From the NCBI GenBank assembly GCA_021442155.1, contig JAKCPB010000338.1, forward strand, positions 1-64,000: 64,000 nucleotides of DNA. Reading direction: 5' to 3'. Positions within the stretch are counted from its first letter, which is position 1. Each line of letters begins with the position of its first letter. Below, piece by piece: positions 35,851 to 48,250 of the stretch. Position numbers and translations under genes: made by a program. The stretch is from Cymbidium sinense. Lineage: Eukaryota > Streptophyta > Magnoliopsida > Asparagales > Orchidaceae. Below the pieces are notes generated by a model that saw only the letters and a program-made list of their open reading frames with translations, was not told the DNA's origin and did not search any database.

Positions 35851-38226
35851 TCCTATCTTTAGGGTAGTGTTAGCAAAACTCCCTATAGGAATCGCTTGGC
35901 TACTCTTAAGTCAATATAAGTCCCCAACAGCATTCACTTAGTAGTCACTCCTAAGTTGGGTCAATTTGTTGTGCTACCAACAGGTCACCCTAGTAGTTAT
36001 TCCCTACTTTAGAAGATGTAAGTCGACTTTTCTTTTTTTTCAAGCACAGTAGTTGCACACCGAAAGGCAACCCCTTAGGTTTGCTAGCTCTACCCCACAG
36101 CAAGTAGATTATCCCTTTGGATTTATAAATTTGAGATAGGACAAGTTCGATATAGCCCCTTCTCAGTGGGTCCATCGCACACTGACATCATCCATAAATT
36201 AAATCTATCAAATTTGATAGAGCTCACATCCCTAATAGATATGCCTTCAATTCAAAAGCAAACTAAACCAAACAAACTATATCAAATCACATAAAATTAA
36301 GATAAAATTAATCTTGACTAACTTTGAGTTGACATAAGTCCCCAGTGGCATTCACTCAGTAGTCACCCTAGGTCAGGTTTGATTTGTTGTGCATCCAACA
36401 GGTCACCCCAACTATTGTTCCTCACTTTGGAAGATGTAATTCTGCTACGCCTTCTTCCTAGCACAGCCATTGCACACCGAAAGGCAAAATTAAACCAACT
36501 CCTCTAGTTGAGTGTAAATCAAAGAACTCCAACCAAACTCTTATTCCAAGTGAATACATCCCCAAACAAATCTATGAAATCAAACTCAAATCCCAATCCC
36601 CAGCGAATAGCCCAAACCTGCTTCCCTAGTGGAAACTTCATATACCCGATCCCTAGCAGACTCAAGCTGATATCTCTAACAAATATGCCTCCACATCAAT
36701 TAAAATAAAATAAATTAAAGTCAATTCGATCTTAATCCTTGGTGGATTATAGATTCTTATCTCCAGCATATCTTCTTTCCATAAATCATATAATCAAATC
36801 AAATTCAAACCTTATCCCCAATAGATTTTCTTCTTCTATGACCTCGACATAGACTCCTCCCATGTCTTGTCCAATGCATGTGTGATCCCCTAGTATATCT
36901 CCCTCAATTTCCTTGACATGGAATTCTCATCAAATCTTATTTCTTCTCTTATGCACACCTTTAATACTTCAACCAAAAGCCTAACAATTATATGTTCAAA
37001 TTACATCATCTTAACATTGTAATCAACATTTTATGATTTGTGATGGTGCAAGCTCAAACTAACTAAACAATATCATGCTAAACATATTATAGTGTGAATT
37101 AACACACTATATTAGATTATAATATATGATGTTATATTATAATTTGTTATAATATAATATATTGTCTAACATTACACCTCATTATAATCACTTAAAAGGA
37201 ACAAATAACAAAATTTTCTCAAAATATTAATAATGTTGATTACAATGTATTATAACAAAAGTAATTTGAACATATAATTGTGATTACAATGTTTAGGATA
37301 AGTTGATTACAATGTTAAGGATAAGTACCCTAGTGGCTCTTTCCCTAGGGGATCACACAATATATTAATAATTTGTGATTACAATGTTTAGGATCACACA
37401 ATATATTGTTAAGGATCGATATAGCCCCTTCTCAGTGGGTCTTTCCCTAGGATTATAATTTGTGATAAGTACCCTAGGATAAGTACCCTAGTGGCTCTTT
37501 CCCTAGGATCACACAATATATTGTTAAGGATAAGTACCCTAGGGAACAAATAACATTGTAATCATCATCTTAACTAGGGTACTTATCCTAAACATTATAA
37601 TATAATATATTGTCTAACATTACACCTCATTAACATTTTTGTAAGCTTTGACCCAATGTATTATAACAAAAGTAAAACATACTAAAATGTACAATACCAT
37701 TTAGTAACACACCACCTCATTCATATAAATGTGAAGTTATATTGTTATGTACATTATATTTTAATATGCTTTCATATAATATATTATCTTACATTACACC
37801 TTAAAATGAATCACTTTGAGCATTTATAATATTTGGTTGAAAAATGAACATTTATTTTGGATGCAAAATTCCATTCTTTTGATTAAAAGACACACCATAG
37901 CACACCCCCAATGATGTTCCCTAAAGCTTACCTTAAATTTGGCCAAATCCCATCATCTCAACCTGTAAATCAATATTTTTATAAATTATACCAGTACAAA
38001 CTTTACTACATCATACTATAACAAACTAAAATATACTATAATCCATGATGCTACACTATATTATGAAATCCTATATTATAATACAATATAACATATTATA
38101 TTATATAATATTGCATATCACATCACAAGGGATTGCTTAAGATAAAAAATCATAAAATTAATCTAAACAATAAAAAACTAAATATTTTAGTCATATCACT
38201 TACATATTTTAAATTGAAATAATATA
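35850..38226 (+). mobile_element. AT-rich 3' non-coding/LTR-like tail of Tat copy 2
   Basis: It aligns with 4440-6732. Shared features include the roughly 330-420 bp subrepeats (near 35982 and 36404), the GACCTCGACATAGAC/CCCTCGACATAGAC block and the TA-rich AACACACT(A/G)TATTA block. At 38226, in AATATATTA(T/A), copy 2 turns into satellite, while copy 1 runs on for about 225 bp first. No gene. Confidence 0.7.
37227..37633 (+). repeat. Scrambled mosaic of short direct and inverted copies
   Basis: It replaces about 110 bp of the tail seen in copy 1 (5830-5940). It contains GATAAGTACCCTAGTGGCTC three times, ATCACACAATATATT three times, GATTACAATGTT several times, CGATATAGCCCCTTCTCAGT (also at about 36150), TAATATATTGTCTAACATTA (also at 37155), and inverted pieces: ATTTGAACATATAATTGT is the reverse complement of sequence near 36985, and CTAGGGTACTTATCC is the reverse of the three GATAAGTACCCTAG copies. 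The flanks align cleanly with copy 1. Confidence 0.85.
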
Positions 38227-41114
38227 TTAAGCTTAGTTTTAATTATTTTATTTAGTATATTTTTTATTTATTTTAGTTTATTTTATTTTTAATTTTATTT
38301 AGTTTTATTATTTATTTTTATTTAGCTTAGTTTATTTATTTTAGGTTTATTTATTTTAGTTTAGGTTTTTTAATTTAATTTATTTTTTAGGTTTAGGTTT
38401 ATTTTTTAGTTGAGTTTTATTTTTATTTTATTTTTTAGGTTTAGGTTTTATTTTTATTTTTAAGTTTAGGTTTATGTTTTTATTTTTTATTTTTTTAGGT
38501 TTAGGTTTTAGCTTTTAATTTTAGGTTGATTTTTAGGTTCTATTTTTAGTTTAGGTTTTGGTTTTTATTTTTTATTTTTTTAGGTTTAGGTTTTAGCTTT
38601 TAATTTTAGGTTGATTTTTAGGTTCTATTTTTTAGTTTAGGTTTTGGTTTATTTTTAGTTTATTTTATTATATTTAGTTTAGGTTTAGGTTTAAGTTTAG
38701 TTTATTTTTGGCTTAGGTTAAATTTTTATTTATTTTAGTTTACTTTATTTTAGTTTAGGTTTAGATTTATTTTATTTTATTTATTTTATTTTTCTCTTAG
38801 GTTTAAATTTTTTGTTAGTTTAGTAATTATGTTTTATATTTTATTTATTTTTAGGTTTATTTTTATAGGTTTAGGTATTTATTAATTTTCATTTAATTTT
38901 ATTTTATGTTTTTTATTTTACATTTAGTTTTTATTTTATTTAAACTGCAGGTTTATTTTTTTATTTTGTTTAGGTTTTATTTATTTTATTTTAGTTATTA
39001 TTTATTATTTATTTTATTTTAGGTTTAGGTTTAGGTTTAGTTAAGTTTTATTTTATTTTATTTATTTATTTTATTTAGGTTTAGGTTTTATTTATTATTA
39101 AGTTTATTTAGTCAGTTAGTTTTAAGTCAGGATCAGGATCACGGTTTAGGGAGTGTAGTGGGAGGGTGAGGAGGATCAGGGATCAGGGATCAGGGTTAAC
39201 GGGTCAGGTTAGTTGGGGTGGTGGTTTTGGTCAGTTAATGTTAGGGTTTAGGTTTAGGAGTGGGTTAGTTAGGGTCAGGATTTAGGGAACAGGCTTTATG
39301 GTTTAGGGTAGGGCACAGTTTAGGGTGATTTTAAAGTAAGATTTAGAGATTGGGTTGGAGGGTTTAAGGCTAGGGTTTTATAACCAAGTAACCGACAGTT
39401 TATGTTTATTTAGTTTATTTATTATTATTATTATTTTTTTTATTTAGGTTTATTTTTTATTTTTATTTAGTTTAGTTTATTTATTTTAGGTTTATTGATT
39501 TTAGTATAGATTTTTATTTTAGTTTATTTTGAAGGTTTAGGTTTAGGTTTAGGTTTATACTTATTTTTTAGTTTAGTTTTATTTTTACTTTATTTTTTAG
39601 GTTTAAGTTTTATTTTTTATTTTTAGGTGTTTGTTTAGGTTTTTATTTTATTAATTTATGTTTAGGCTTTAGGTTTTTATTTAAGGTTTATTTTTATAAT
39701 TTATTTTTTTTAATTTAGGTTTGTGTTTATTTTTAGTTTATTTTATTTTATTTAGTTTAGGAATTAGGTTTATTTTATTTTAAGTTTAGATTTAGTTTTT
39801 ATTTATTTTAGTTTAGTTTATTTTAGTTTATGTTTAGGCTTATTTTATTTTATATATTTTAATTTTAAGTTTTTTAGTTTAGGTTAGTTTCATTTATTTA
39901 TTTGTTTTTAGGTTATATTTTCAGGTTTATTTTTATGTTTAGGTTTTTAATTAGTTTTATTTTATTTTATTTTATGCTTATTTTAATTTTATTAAACATT
40001 TAGTTTTTATTTCATTTAGGTTTATTATTTTTAGGATTATTTTAATTTTTATTTTAGTTTAGGTTTTTATTTAATTTATTTTAGTTTAGTTTTTTTTAAC
40101 GTTTAGGTTTAGGTTTAAGTTTAGGTTTTAGTTTAAGCTTTCTGTATTATTTTATTTTATTTTATTTTATTTAGGTTTAGGATTTTTATTTATCTTATTT
40201 TTAGGTTTTAGTTTTAGGTTTTATGGTTTGGTTTAGGGTTTATGGTGTAAGTTTTGTTTAGGGTTTAGGGTTTAGGGTTTAGGGTCAGGTTTATGGTCTG
40301 TGGTTTGTTTTTGGTTTAGGATTTTAATTTTTAATTTTATTTAGTTTATATTTTTTTAATTAAGTAAACTCATAAGTTTATGTTTATTTTGTTTATTTAT
40401 TATTTTTTTATTTTAGTTTATTTTAGTTTTTATTTTTATTTAGTTTAGTTTATTTATTTTAGTTTATGTTTTTATTTTAGTATATTTTGTAGATTTAGGT
40501 TTAGGTTTAGGTTTACTTTTTGTTTAGTTTTATTTTTATTTTATTTTTTGGGTTTAGGTTTATGTTTAGGTGCTGAGGTTTTATTTTATTTGCTTTGGTA
40601 TTTAGGTTTTATTATTTATTTTGGGTTTATTTTAGTTAAGGTTTAGGTTTATTTTAGTTTATTTATTTAGGATTTAGAGGTTTTATTATTTTAGGTAGTT
40701 TATGTTTATTTATTTTAGTTTAATTTATTTTATGTTTATTTTAGATTTAGGGTTTTTTGGTTTAGGGTTTAGGTTTTATTATTTATTTATTTTTAGGTTT
40801 TATTTTTAAGTTTATTTTTTAGGGTTTAGTTTTTTTTAATTTTTATTTTAAGTTTATTTTATTTTTATTTTAGGTTTAGTTTTATTATATTTAAGTTATT
40901 TTTTTAGTGTAGTTCATGTTTTATTTATAATATTTTAGTTTATTTTATTTTATATTTTATTTTCTTAGGTTTAGTTTAGGTTTAGGTTTTTTAAGTTTTA
41001 TTTTATTTAGGGGTTTTTTAGGGTTTTGTTTAGGGTTTTAGGGTTTGAGTTTTAGGTTTAGGTAGGTTAGGTATTAGGTCTAGGGTTCAGGTTTTAATTT
41101 AGAGTTTAGGGTTT

Positions 41115-41610
41115 TTGTTTTTTTCTTTTAACAAAGAAAAAATTCTGATTCAATATTTCTTCTTTTCAATTTCATCAAACAAGTAACACACCAAGTTTTC
41201 TAAGACATAAGCGATGACATAGATAAAATATGAGCATGCATAGAGTAAATAAAAAAATTATAGATAACTAGAACCATCTCTATAATAAAGACACAATTCT
41301 ATAAGCAGTAGATCGGATTATCTTCTTTAATCTGTTCCATCAAAACCACCCAACCTCTCTAGAGTGGATCCACCATCATATCCCGATCTCCCTCTGCCAC
41401 CACCATGGCTATAACTTCCTCGCTCCTCCCACCTCCAAAACCACCACTGCTTCGACCACAGCCTCCATATCCACCAGCACCTCCAGATCCCCCACCACCA
41501 CTGTGATAATCGTCACCTCCACTTTCACCTCCACTGCCAGAACTATACTAAGACTGGTTGACTGTGATGTTCCTGCCATCAAGGATCTGCCCATTCTTTT
41601 AGGTACAGTT
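41115..41610 (-). pseudogene. GRP 3'-exon cassette, copy 2
   Basis: On the - strand, satellite gives way after ACCTAAAAG to AATGGGCAGATCCTTGATGG at 41595, read NGQILDGRNITVNQS, the last strand of a plant GRP-type RRM. A stop (codon at 41548-41550) follows, then a Gly-rich domain (SGGEGGDD.., GGGGSGGAGGYGG). A one-base loss after GGGRS shifts the frame; in the shifted frame Gly/Ser/Tyr-rich sequence resumes to a TAA at 41327-41329. 41115-41327 is a conserved 3' UTR-like segment shared with the other cassettes. Other frames here (41409-41594) are shadows. It lacks RNP1/RNP2 and cannot bind RNA as an RRM. Confidence 0.82.
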
Positions 41611-42799
41611 TAGGATTTAAGTTTAATTTTAATACACTTTAGGTTTAGAGGTTTGGGGTTTGTGGATTTATAAAGAGTTTAGGGTGGGTTTAGGGTTTTG
41701 GGTTTAGGTTCAATTAGGGTTTAACAATAGTGGCTTTAGTGGTTTGGGTTTGGGTTAGGGTTTAGGGTTTAGGATTTGTGGTTTAGGTTTAGCTGTTTAG
41801 AGGGTTTGGGTTTAGGTTAGTTTAGGGTAGGGTTAGGGTTTAGGATTTAGGTAGTGGTGGGTTTGGTGGGTCATGGTCTGGGAGTGTGGATCTGGGTGTT
41901 TTAGGTGGGTTAGAGTTAGGGTTTAAGATTTTTTAGGTTAGGGTTAGAGGTGTGGTCACTTTAGGTAGGTGGGTTTGGGTTTAGGGTTTAGGGAGTATGA
42001 ATTAGGGTTTAGGGTTAAATTTTTCTTTTTTAAAAAAATTTAGTAAACTTGTAGGTTTACGCTTATTTAGTTTAATTTTTATTTATTTTTATTTATTTAG
42101 TTTATTTATTTTTAGATAGGTTTATTTTTTATTTTTATTTAGTTTAGTTTATTTATTTTAATTTAGGTTTCTTATTTTAGTTTATTTATTAGGTTTAAGT
42201 TTAAGTATATGCCCATTTTTAGTTTAGTTTTATTTTATTTTATTTTTAGGTTTAGGTGTTATTTTTTTATTTCTAAGTTTTGATTTAGGTTTTGATTTTA
42301 CTTTTTTAGGTTTAGGTTTTAGGTTTTTATTTTAGGTTTATTTTTAAATTTTATTTTTTAGTTTATTTTATTTTATTTAGCTTAGGTTTAGGTTTTATTT
42401 TTTTTAGTTTAGTTTATTTTAGTTTAGGATTAAGTTTATTTTATTTTGCTTATTTTACTTTTATTTTAGATTTATATTTATTTTTTAGTTTAGGGATTAG
42501 GTTTTATTTTGTATCTATTTTAATGGCTTTTTTAGGTTTTTTTTAAGGTTTAGGTTTTTATTTAGTTTTTATTTTTTTTATTTTATGTTTAGTTTTTATT
42601 ATTTTAGGTTTTTATTCTTAGGTTTATTTTATTTTTTTAGTTTAGTTTAAATTTTATTTATTTTATTTTAGTTTATTATTAATTTTTATTTTATTTTATT
42701 TTTAAGTTTAAGTTTTATTTTATTTTATTTTATTATTTATTTAAGTTTAGGTTTTTTATTTAATTTATTATCAGTTTATTAGTTTAAGTTTGTTTGTTT

Positions 42800-43110
42800 T
42801 TATGGTTTAGGGTGTGGTGTGGTTTATGGCTCAGTATCCCAGTGGGGTTAGGTTTAGGAGTTTGGTTTATGGTTTAGGGTGCCAATCAAGTGGTTTGTGA
42901 TGACCCAGCCTCAGTGGCTAGTGGTTTAGGTTTAGTGGGGTCAGTCAGGGTAGCCTGGGCTCAGTAGGGCTCAGTGGCCTGCTCACCCATTTAGGGTTTA
43001 GGGTTTTAGGGCTCAGCCAGTTTAGGGTGTGGTCTTTCTGAGCCCAGGCAGGCATGTGATCTAGGGCTCAGGGTTACAGTTTAGGGTTAATTTTAGGTTT
43101 AGGGTTTAGG
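42800..43110 (+). repeat. C-rich island in satellite block B
   Basis: GGCTCAG, GTGGCC, GCCTGGGCTCAG and CCCAGTGG words appear among TTTAGGG words, then the AAATTAAGTAAACCAG box at 43125 restores T-rich satellite. It resembles the islands of block A. Confidence 0.7.
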
Positions 43111-46100
43111 GTTGGTATGGTTTTAAATTAAGTAAACCAGTAGGTTTATGTTTTTTTAGTTTGATTTTTATTTATTTTAGTTTATTTTTTTATTTAGATT
43201 TATTTTTTATTTAGTTTGGTTTATTTATTTTTGGTTTATTTATTTTGTTTAGGTTTTTTATTTTAGTTTATTTCTTAGATTTACTTTTAGTTTTATGCAT
43301 ATTTTTTAGTTTAATTTTTTTAATTTTATTTTTTAGGTTTAGGTGTAATTTTTATATGTTTATATTTAAGTTTTTATTTTTTTTCATTTATGTTTTAGGT
43401 TTTTATTTTAGGTTTATTTTTAGGTTTATGTTTTAGATTTTTTAGTTTAGGTTTAGGTTTATTTTTAGATTTTTTAATTTAATTTAGTTTAAGGTTTAGG
43501 TTTCATTTATTTCATGTTTACGTTTAGGTTTTATTTATTGTAGTTTAGTTTATTATTGTTCAGGTTTAGGTTTATTTTATATAATTTATTTTAGGTTTAG
43601 CTTTTTTAGTTTAGGATTAAGTTTTTTTTAGGTTTTATTTTTAGGTCTATTTTTTAGGTTTAGGTTTTTTTTAGTTTTTATTTAGTTTATATTTTGTTTT
43701 ATTTTAGATTTATTTTATTTTATTTAGGCTTTTTATTCTTAGGTTTAATTTTGTTAGTTTAGTTTTGGTTTTTATTTATTTTATTTTAGTTTATTTTTTA
43801 TTTTATTTTGTTTTATTTTATTTTTAGGTTTAGGTTTAAGTTTTAGTTTATGTTTTTATTTTATTTTATTTTATTTAGGTTTAGTTTGTTTTATTTATTT
43901 GATTATTAGGTTCTATTTATTTTAGGTTTGGGTATTTAGGTTTTTAAGGTTTAGCGTTTAGGGATTAGGGTTTTGGGTTTGGGTTTTAAGGTTTAGGGTT
44001 TTAAGGTTTAGGGTTTAGGGTTAGGCATTAGGGTTTAGGATTTAGAGTTTAGGATTTTTTTTTTAAATTACAAAGCAGGGTTTAGATTTATTTAGTTTAT
44101 CTAGTTTATTTTTTATTTATTTTAGTTTATTTTATTTTATTTGTTTAGGTTTATTTTTTATTTTTATTAAGTTTAGTTTATTTATTTTAGGTTTATTTAT
44201 TTTAGTTTATGTTATTTATTTTATTTTTCTTTTTTGGGTTTAGGTTTAGGTTTATACTTATTTTGTTAGTTTAGTTTCATTTTTATTTTATTTTTTAGGT
44301 TAAGGTTTTATTTTTTAATTTTAGGTTTAGGTGTAAGTGTTTATTTTACTTTTTTTTAGGTTTAAGTTTTAGGTTTTTATTCTAGGTTTATTTTTAAGTT
44401 TTATTTTTTAGTTTAGGTTTAGGTTTATTTTTAGTTTATTTTATTTTATTTAGTTTAGGGATTAGGTTTAGTTTTTTTAGGTTTAGGTTTAGGTTTTATT
44501 TATTTTAGTTTAGTTTATTTTAGTTTAGGCTTACGTTTAATTTATTTAATTTATTCTATGTTTAGGGTTTTAGTTTTATTTTTTATTTATTTTTAGGTTT
44601 GGGTTTTTATTTAGTTTTTTAAATTATTTTATTTTAAGTTTATTTTATTTTTATTTTACATCTAATTTCTATTTTATTTAGGTTTTTTATTTTTAGGTTT
44701 ATTTTATTTTATAGTTTAGTTTATATTTTCATTTATTTTATTTTATTTTTATTTTTACGTTTATGTTTAGGTTTAGGTTTAGGTTTTAGTTTAGGTTTTT
44801 ATTTTAATATATTTTATTTTATTTAGGTTTAGATTTTTTATTTATTTTATTTTAAGGTTTTATTTAATTTAGGTTTAGGTTTTTTGGTTTTTAGCTTCTT
44901 ATGGTTTAAAGTTTAACATTTAGGGTTTATGGTTTAAGGTTTAGGGTTATAGGATTTAGGGTTTAGGATTTAGGGTTTTGGGTTTTTTAGAGTTTAGGGT
45001 ATAGGGTCTAGGGTTTAAGGTTTAGGGTTTAGGGTTTAGGGTTTAGGGTTTGGGGTTTCGGGTTGTAGGTTTAAGGTTTAGGTTTTAGGGTTTAAGGTTT
45101 AGGGATTTTTTTTAAATTAAGTAAATCAATAGGTTTAAGTTTATTTTGTTTATTTTTTATTTATTTTATTTTAGTTTATTTTTTATTTTATTTATTTTAG
45201 TTTATTCTTTAGGTTTAGGTTTTATTTCATTTTTAGGTATATGTTTTAGGTTTTATTTTAGGTTTATTTTAAGTTTTGTTTTAGTTTAAGTTCACGTTTT
45301 TAACACTTTATTATTTAGTTTAAGGTTTAGTATAGTTTATTTTAGTTTAGGTTTGGTTTTATTTAATTTTTTAGGTTTATTTTATTTTATTTACTTTATG
45401 GTTAGGTTTTATTTATTTATTTATTTTTAGGTTTTATTTTTTTGGTTTATTTATTAGGTTTAGGTTTTTTTTAGTTTGTATTTTATTGTATTTTTGGTTT
45501 ATTTTATTTTTATTTTATTTAGATTTTTCATTCTTAAGTTTATTTTATTTATTTAGTTTAGTTTGGGTTTTTATTTGTTTTTATTTTAGTTTATTTTTAT
45601 TTTATTTTATTTTTAAGTTTAGATTTAGGTTTTGGTCTTGGTTTTATTTTATTTTATTTTATTTAGGTTTAGGTTTTTTAATTTATTTGATTAATAGTGT
45701 TAATTTAGTTTAGGTTTAGGTTCTTAGGTTTTTAGGTTTTTAGGTTTTTAGGTTTTTATGTTTTAGGGTTTAGGGTTTAGGGTTTAAGGGTTTATGGTTT
45801 TAGGGTTTAGTGTTTATGCTTTAGGGTTTTGGGTTTTTAGGGTTTAGGGTTTAAAGTTTTTCTTAAAAAAAATAAGTAAACTAGTAGGTTTAGGTTTGTT
45901 TTGCTCCTTTAGTTTATTTTTTATTTACTTTAGTTTATTTTATTTTTTATTTAAGTTTATTCTTTATTTTTATTTAGTTTAGTTTATTTATTTTAGGTTT
46001 ATTTGTTTTAGTTTATCATAGTTATTTTAGTTTATTTCTTAGGTATAAGTTTAGGTTTATACTTATTTTTTAGTTTAATTTCATTTTGATTTTATTTTTA

Positions 46101-47759
46101 GGTTTAGGTTTTATCTTTTATTTTAGGTTTAGGTCTTAGGTGTTTATTTTAGGTTTTTTTTTAAGGTTTTATTTTTTAATTTAGGTTTAAGTTTATTTTT
46201 ATTTTATTTTATTTTATCTGGTTTAGGATTTAGGTTTAGTTTATTTTAGGTTTAGGTTAGGCTTTATTTATTTTAGTTTAGGTTTAGGTTTATTTTATTT
46301 TATTTTTTTTATGTTTAAGTTTTTTTTAGATTCATGTTTAGTTTTTTTTATATATTTATTTTTTGGTTTATTTTTTAGGTTTAGGTTTTTATTTATTTTT
46401 TATATTATTTCATTTTATGTTTATTTTATTTTTATTTTTATTTTATTTTGAAGTTTAATTTAGGTTTTTATTTATTTTATTTTAATTTAGTTTTTTTCTT
46501 GATTTTATTTTATTTTTACATTTAGATCCAAGTTTAGGTTTATGTTTAAGTTTCAATTCAAGTTTTTTATTTTATTATATTATTTATTTTATTTAGGTTT
46601 AAGTTTATTTATTTATTTTATTTTGAGGTCTTATTTAGTTTAAGTTTAGGTTTTTAGGCTTTTAGGGTTTAAGGTTTAGGGTTTAGAGTTTAGGGTTTGG
46701 GGTTTAGGGTTTAGGATTTAGTGTTGTTGGCTTTAGGGTTTAGGGTTTAGAGTTTAGGGTTTTAAGGTTTAGGGTTTAGTGTAGGATTTTTTTTTAAATT
46801 TTTTTTAATTTTTATTTTTTTAAAGTAAGTAAACTCATAGGTTTAGGTTTATTTAATTTATGTAGTTTATTCTTTATTTATTTTAGTTTATTTTATTTAG
46901 GTTTATTTTTATTTATATTTAGTTTAGTTTATTTATTTTAAGTTAATTTATTTTAGTTAAGGTTTTATTTTAATTTATTTTAGATTTAGGTTTAGGTTTA
47001 AGTTTATTTTTTAGTTTATTTTTTATTTTATTTTATTTTAGGTTTAGGTGTAGGTTTTATTTTATTTTTTAGGTTTTGGTTGTTTAGTTTAGGTTTATTT
47101 TAGGTTTTATTTTAGTTTAGGTTTTATTTTAGTTTATTTTATTTTGTTTAGAGTTTAAGTTTAGCTTTAGGATTAGTTTATTTTAAGTTTAGATTTAAAT
47201 TTTATTTATTTTAGTTTAGTTTATTTAGGTTTGGTTTAGGTTTAATTTTAAGTTTTATTTTTAGGTTTAATTTTGAGGTTTAGGTTTTTATTTACTTTTT
47301 ATTTTATTTTTATTTTAGGTTTAGTTTTTTCTATTTAAGTTATTTATTTTTTTAGTTTAGTTTAGTTTTTAGTTTTTAGTTTATTTTCTTTTTTTGTTTA
47401 GGTATAGGTTTAGGTTTTTATTTTATTTTATTTATAGATTTTATTTTGGTTTAGGTTTTTTTTTTATTTTATTTTTAGGTTTTATTTAGTTTAGGTTTAG
47501 GTTTTTAGCTTTTACTTTAGGGTTCTGCTAGTTGAGAGTTTAGGGTTTCTGGCCTAGTTTGGGGTTTAGGGTTTAGTGTTTAGGTTTAGGTATAGGGTTT
47601 AGGGTTTAGGGTTTATGATTTAAGGTTTAGGGATTTTAGGTTTAGGTTTAGTTTGTTAGGTTTGTGGTTTAAGATTTTTAGGGTTTATTGTTTAGGGTTT
47701 AGGTCATAGGTCTAGGGTTCAGGTTTTAGTTTATGGATAAGGATTTTTGTTTTTGTTTT

Positions 47760-48250
47760 ATTTTTAAAAGAGAAAAAATTCAAATTTAACATTTCTACTT
47801 TCCAATTTCATCAACCAAGTAACACACCAAGTTTCCTAAAACACAAGCGACGACATAGATAAAAAATGTTCACGCATAGAGCAAATCAAAAACCCTATAT
47901 AACTAGAATTGTCTCTACTGTAAAGACACGGTTCCATAAGCTACAGATCAGATCGATCATTATTTAGTTTCACCAATTCCCATCATAACCTCCCTGGCCT
48001 CTCGAGTAGCGGGATCTGCCACCATACCCTTGATCGATCTCTTGGCCACCACCATAGTTGTAACCTCTTATGGTTCTCCCTCCTCCGTAACCACTACTAC
48101 ACCGACCACCATCTCCATATCCACCAGCACCTATAGATCCCCAACCACCACGATGATAACTTCCACCTCCGCCATCGCCTCCACCACTAGATGTAGTGTA
48201 AGCCTAGTTGACGGTGATGGTCCTACCGTCAAGGTTCTGCCCATTCTTTG
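47760..48250 (-). pseudogene. GRP 3'-exon cassette, copy 3 (best preserved)
   Basis: From 48245 on the - strand: AATGGGCAGAACCTTGACGG, reading NGQNLDGRTITVN, then a stop codon (TAG at 48204-48206) where Gln would be expected. The frame is otherwise uninterrupted for 92 codons to TGA at 47970-47972, ending GGYDGNW. It has 13 residues of RRM end plus a Gly/Tyr/Ser-rich tail of about 75 residues (SSGGGDGGGGS, GAGGYGDGG, GYGGGR, YGGRSRYSRG). This fits plant glycine-rich RNA-binding proteins (RRM + Gly-rich tail, about 150-170 residues), which act in RNA processing and stress response. The first two thirds of the RRM are missing. 47760-47970 is the shared 3' UTR-like part. The coding edge is preceded by AAAG, so it may be a former splice acceptor. 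Confidence 0.85.

Larger units (their letters stand above)
15508..38226 (+). mobile_element. Tat-like Ty3/gypsy retrotransposon, decayed and interrupted (copy 2)
   Basis: gag, gag-pol linker, protease, RT, half of RNase H and the AT-rich tail are present in the correct order on the + strand. They are spread over 22.7 kb because two long direct repeats interrupt the protease region. No 5' LTR or primer-binding site is visible: gag sequence abuts satellite at about 15508. The distal RNase H and the whole integrase are deleted at about 35850. The tail meets satellite at 38226. It is non-autonomous and old (stops throughout). Confidence 0.8.

Noticed and set aside
41409..41594. Open frame on - within GRP cassette 2 (also + 48030-48305 and - 53227-53463)
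   Set aside because: These are shadow frames of the Gly-rich exon; the Gly/Tyr/Ser-rich frame ending an RRM is the meaningful one.
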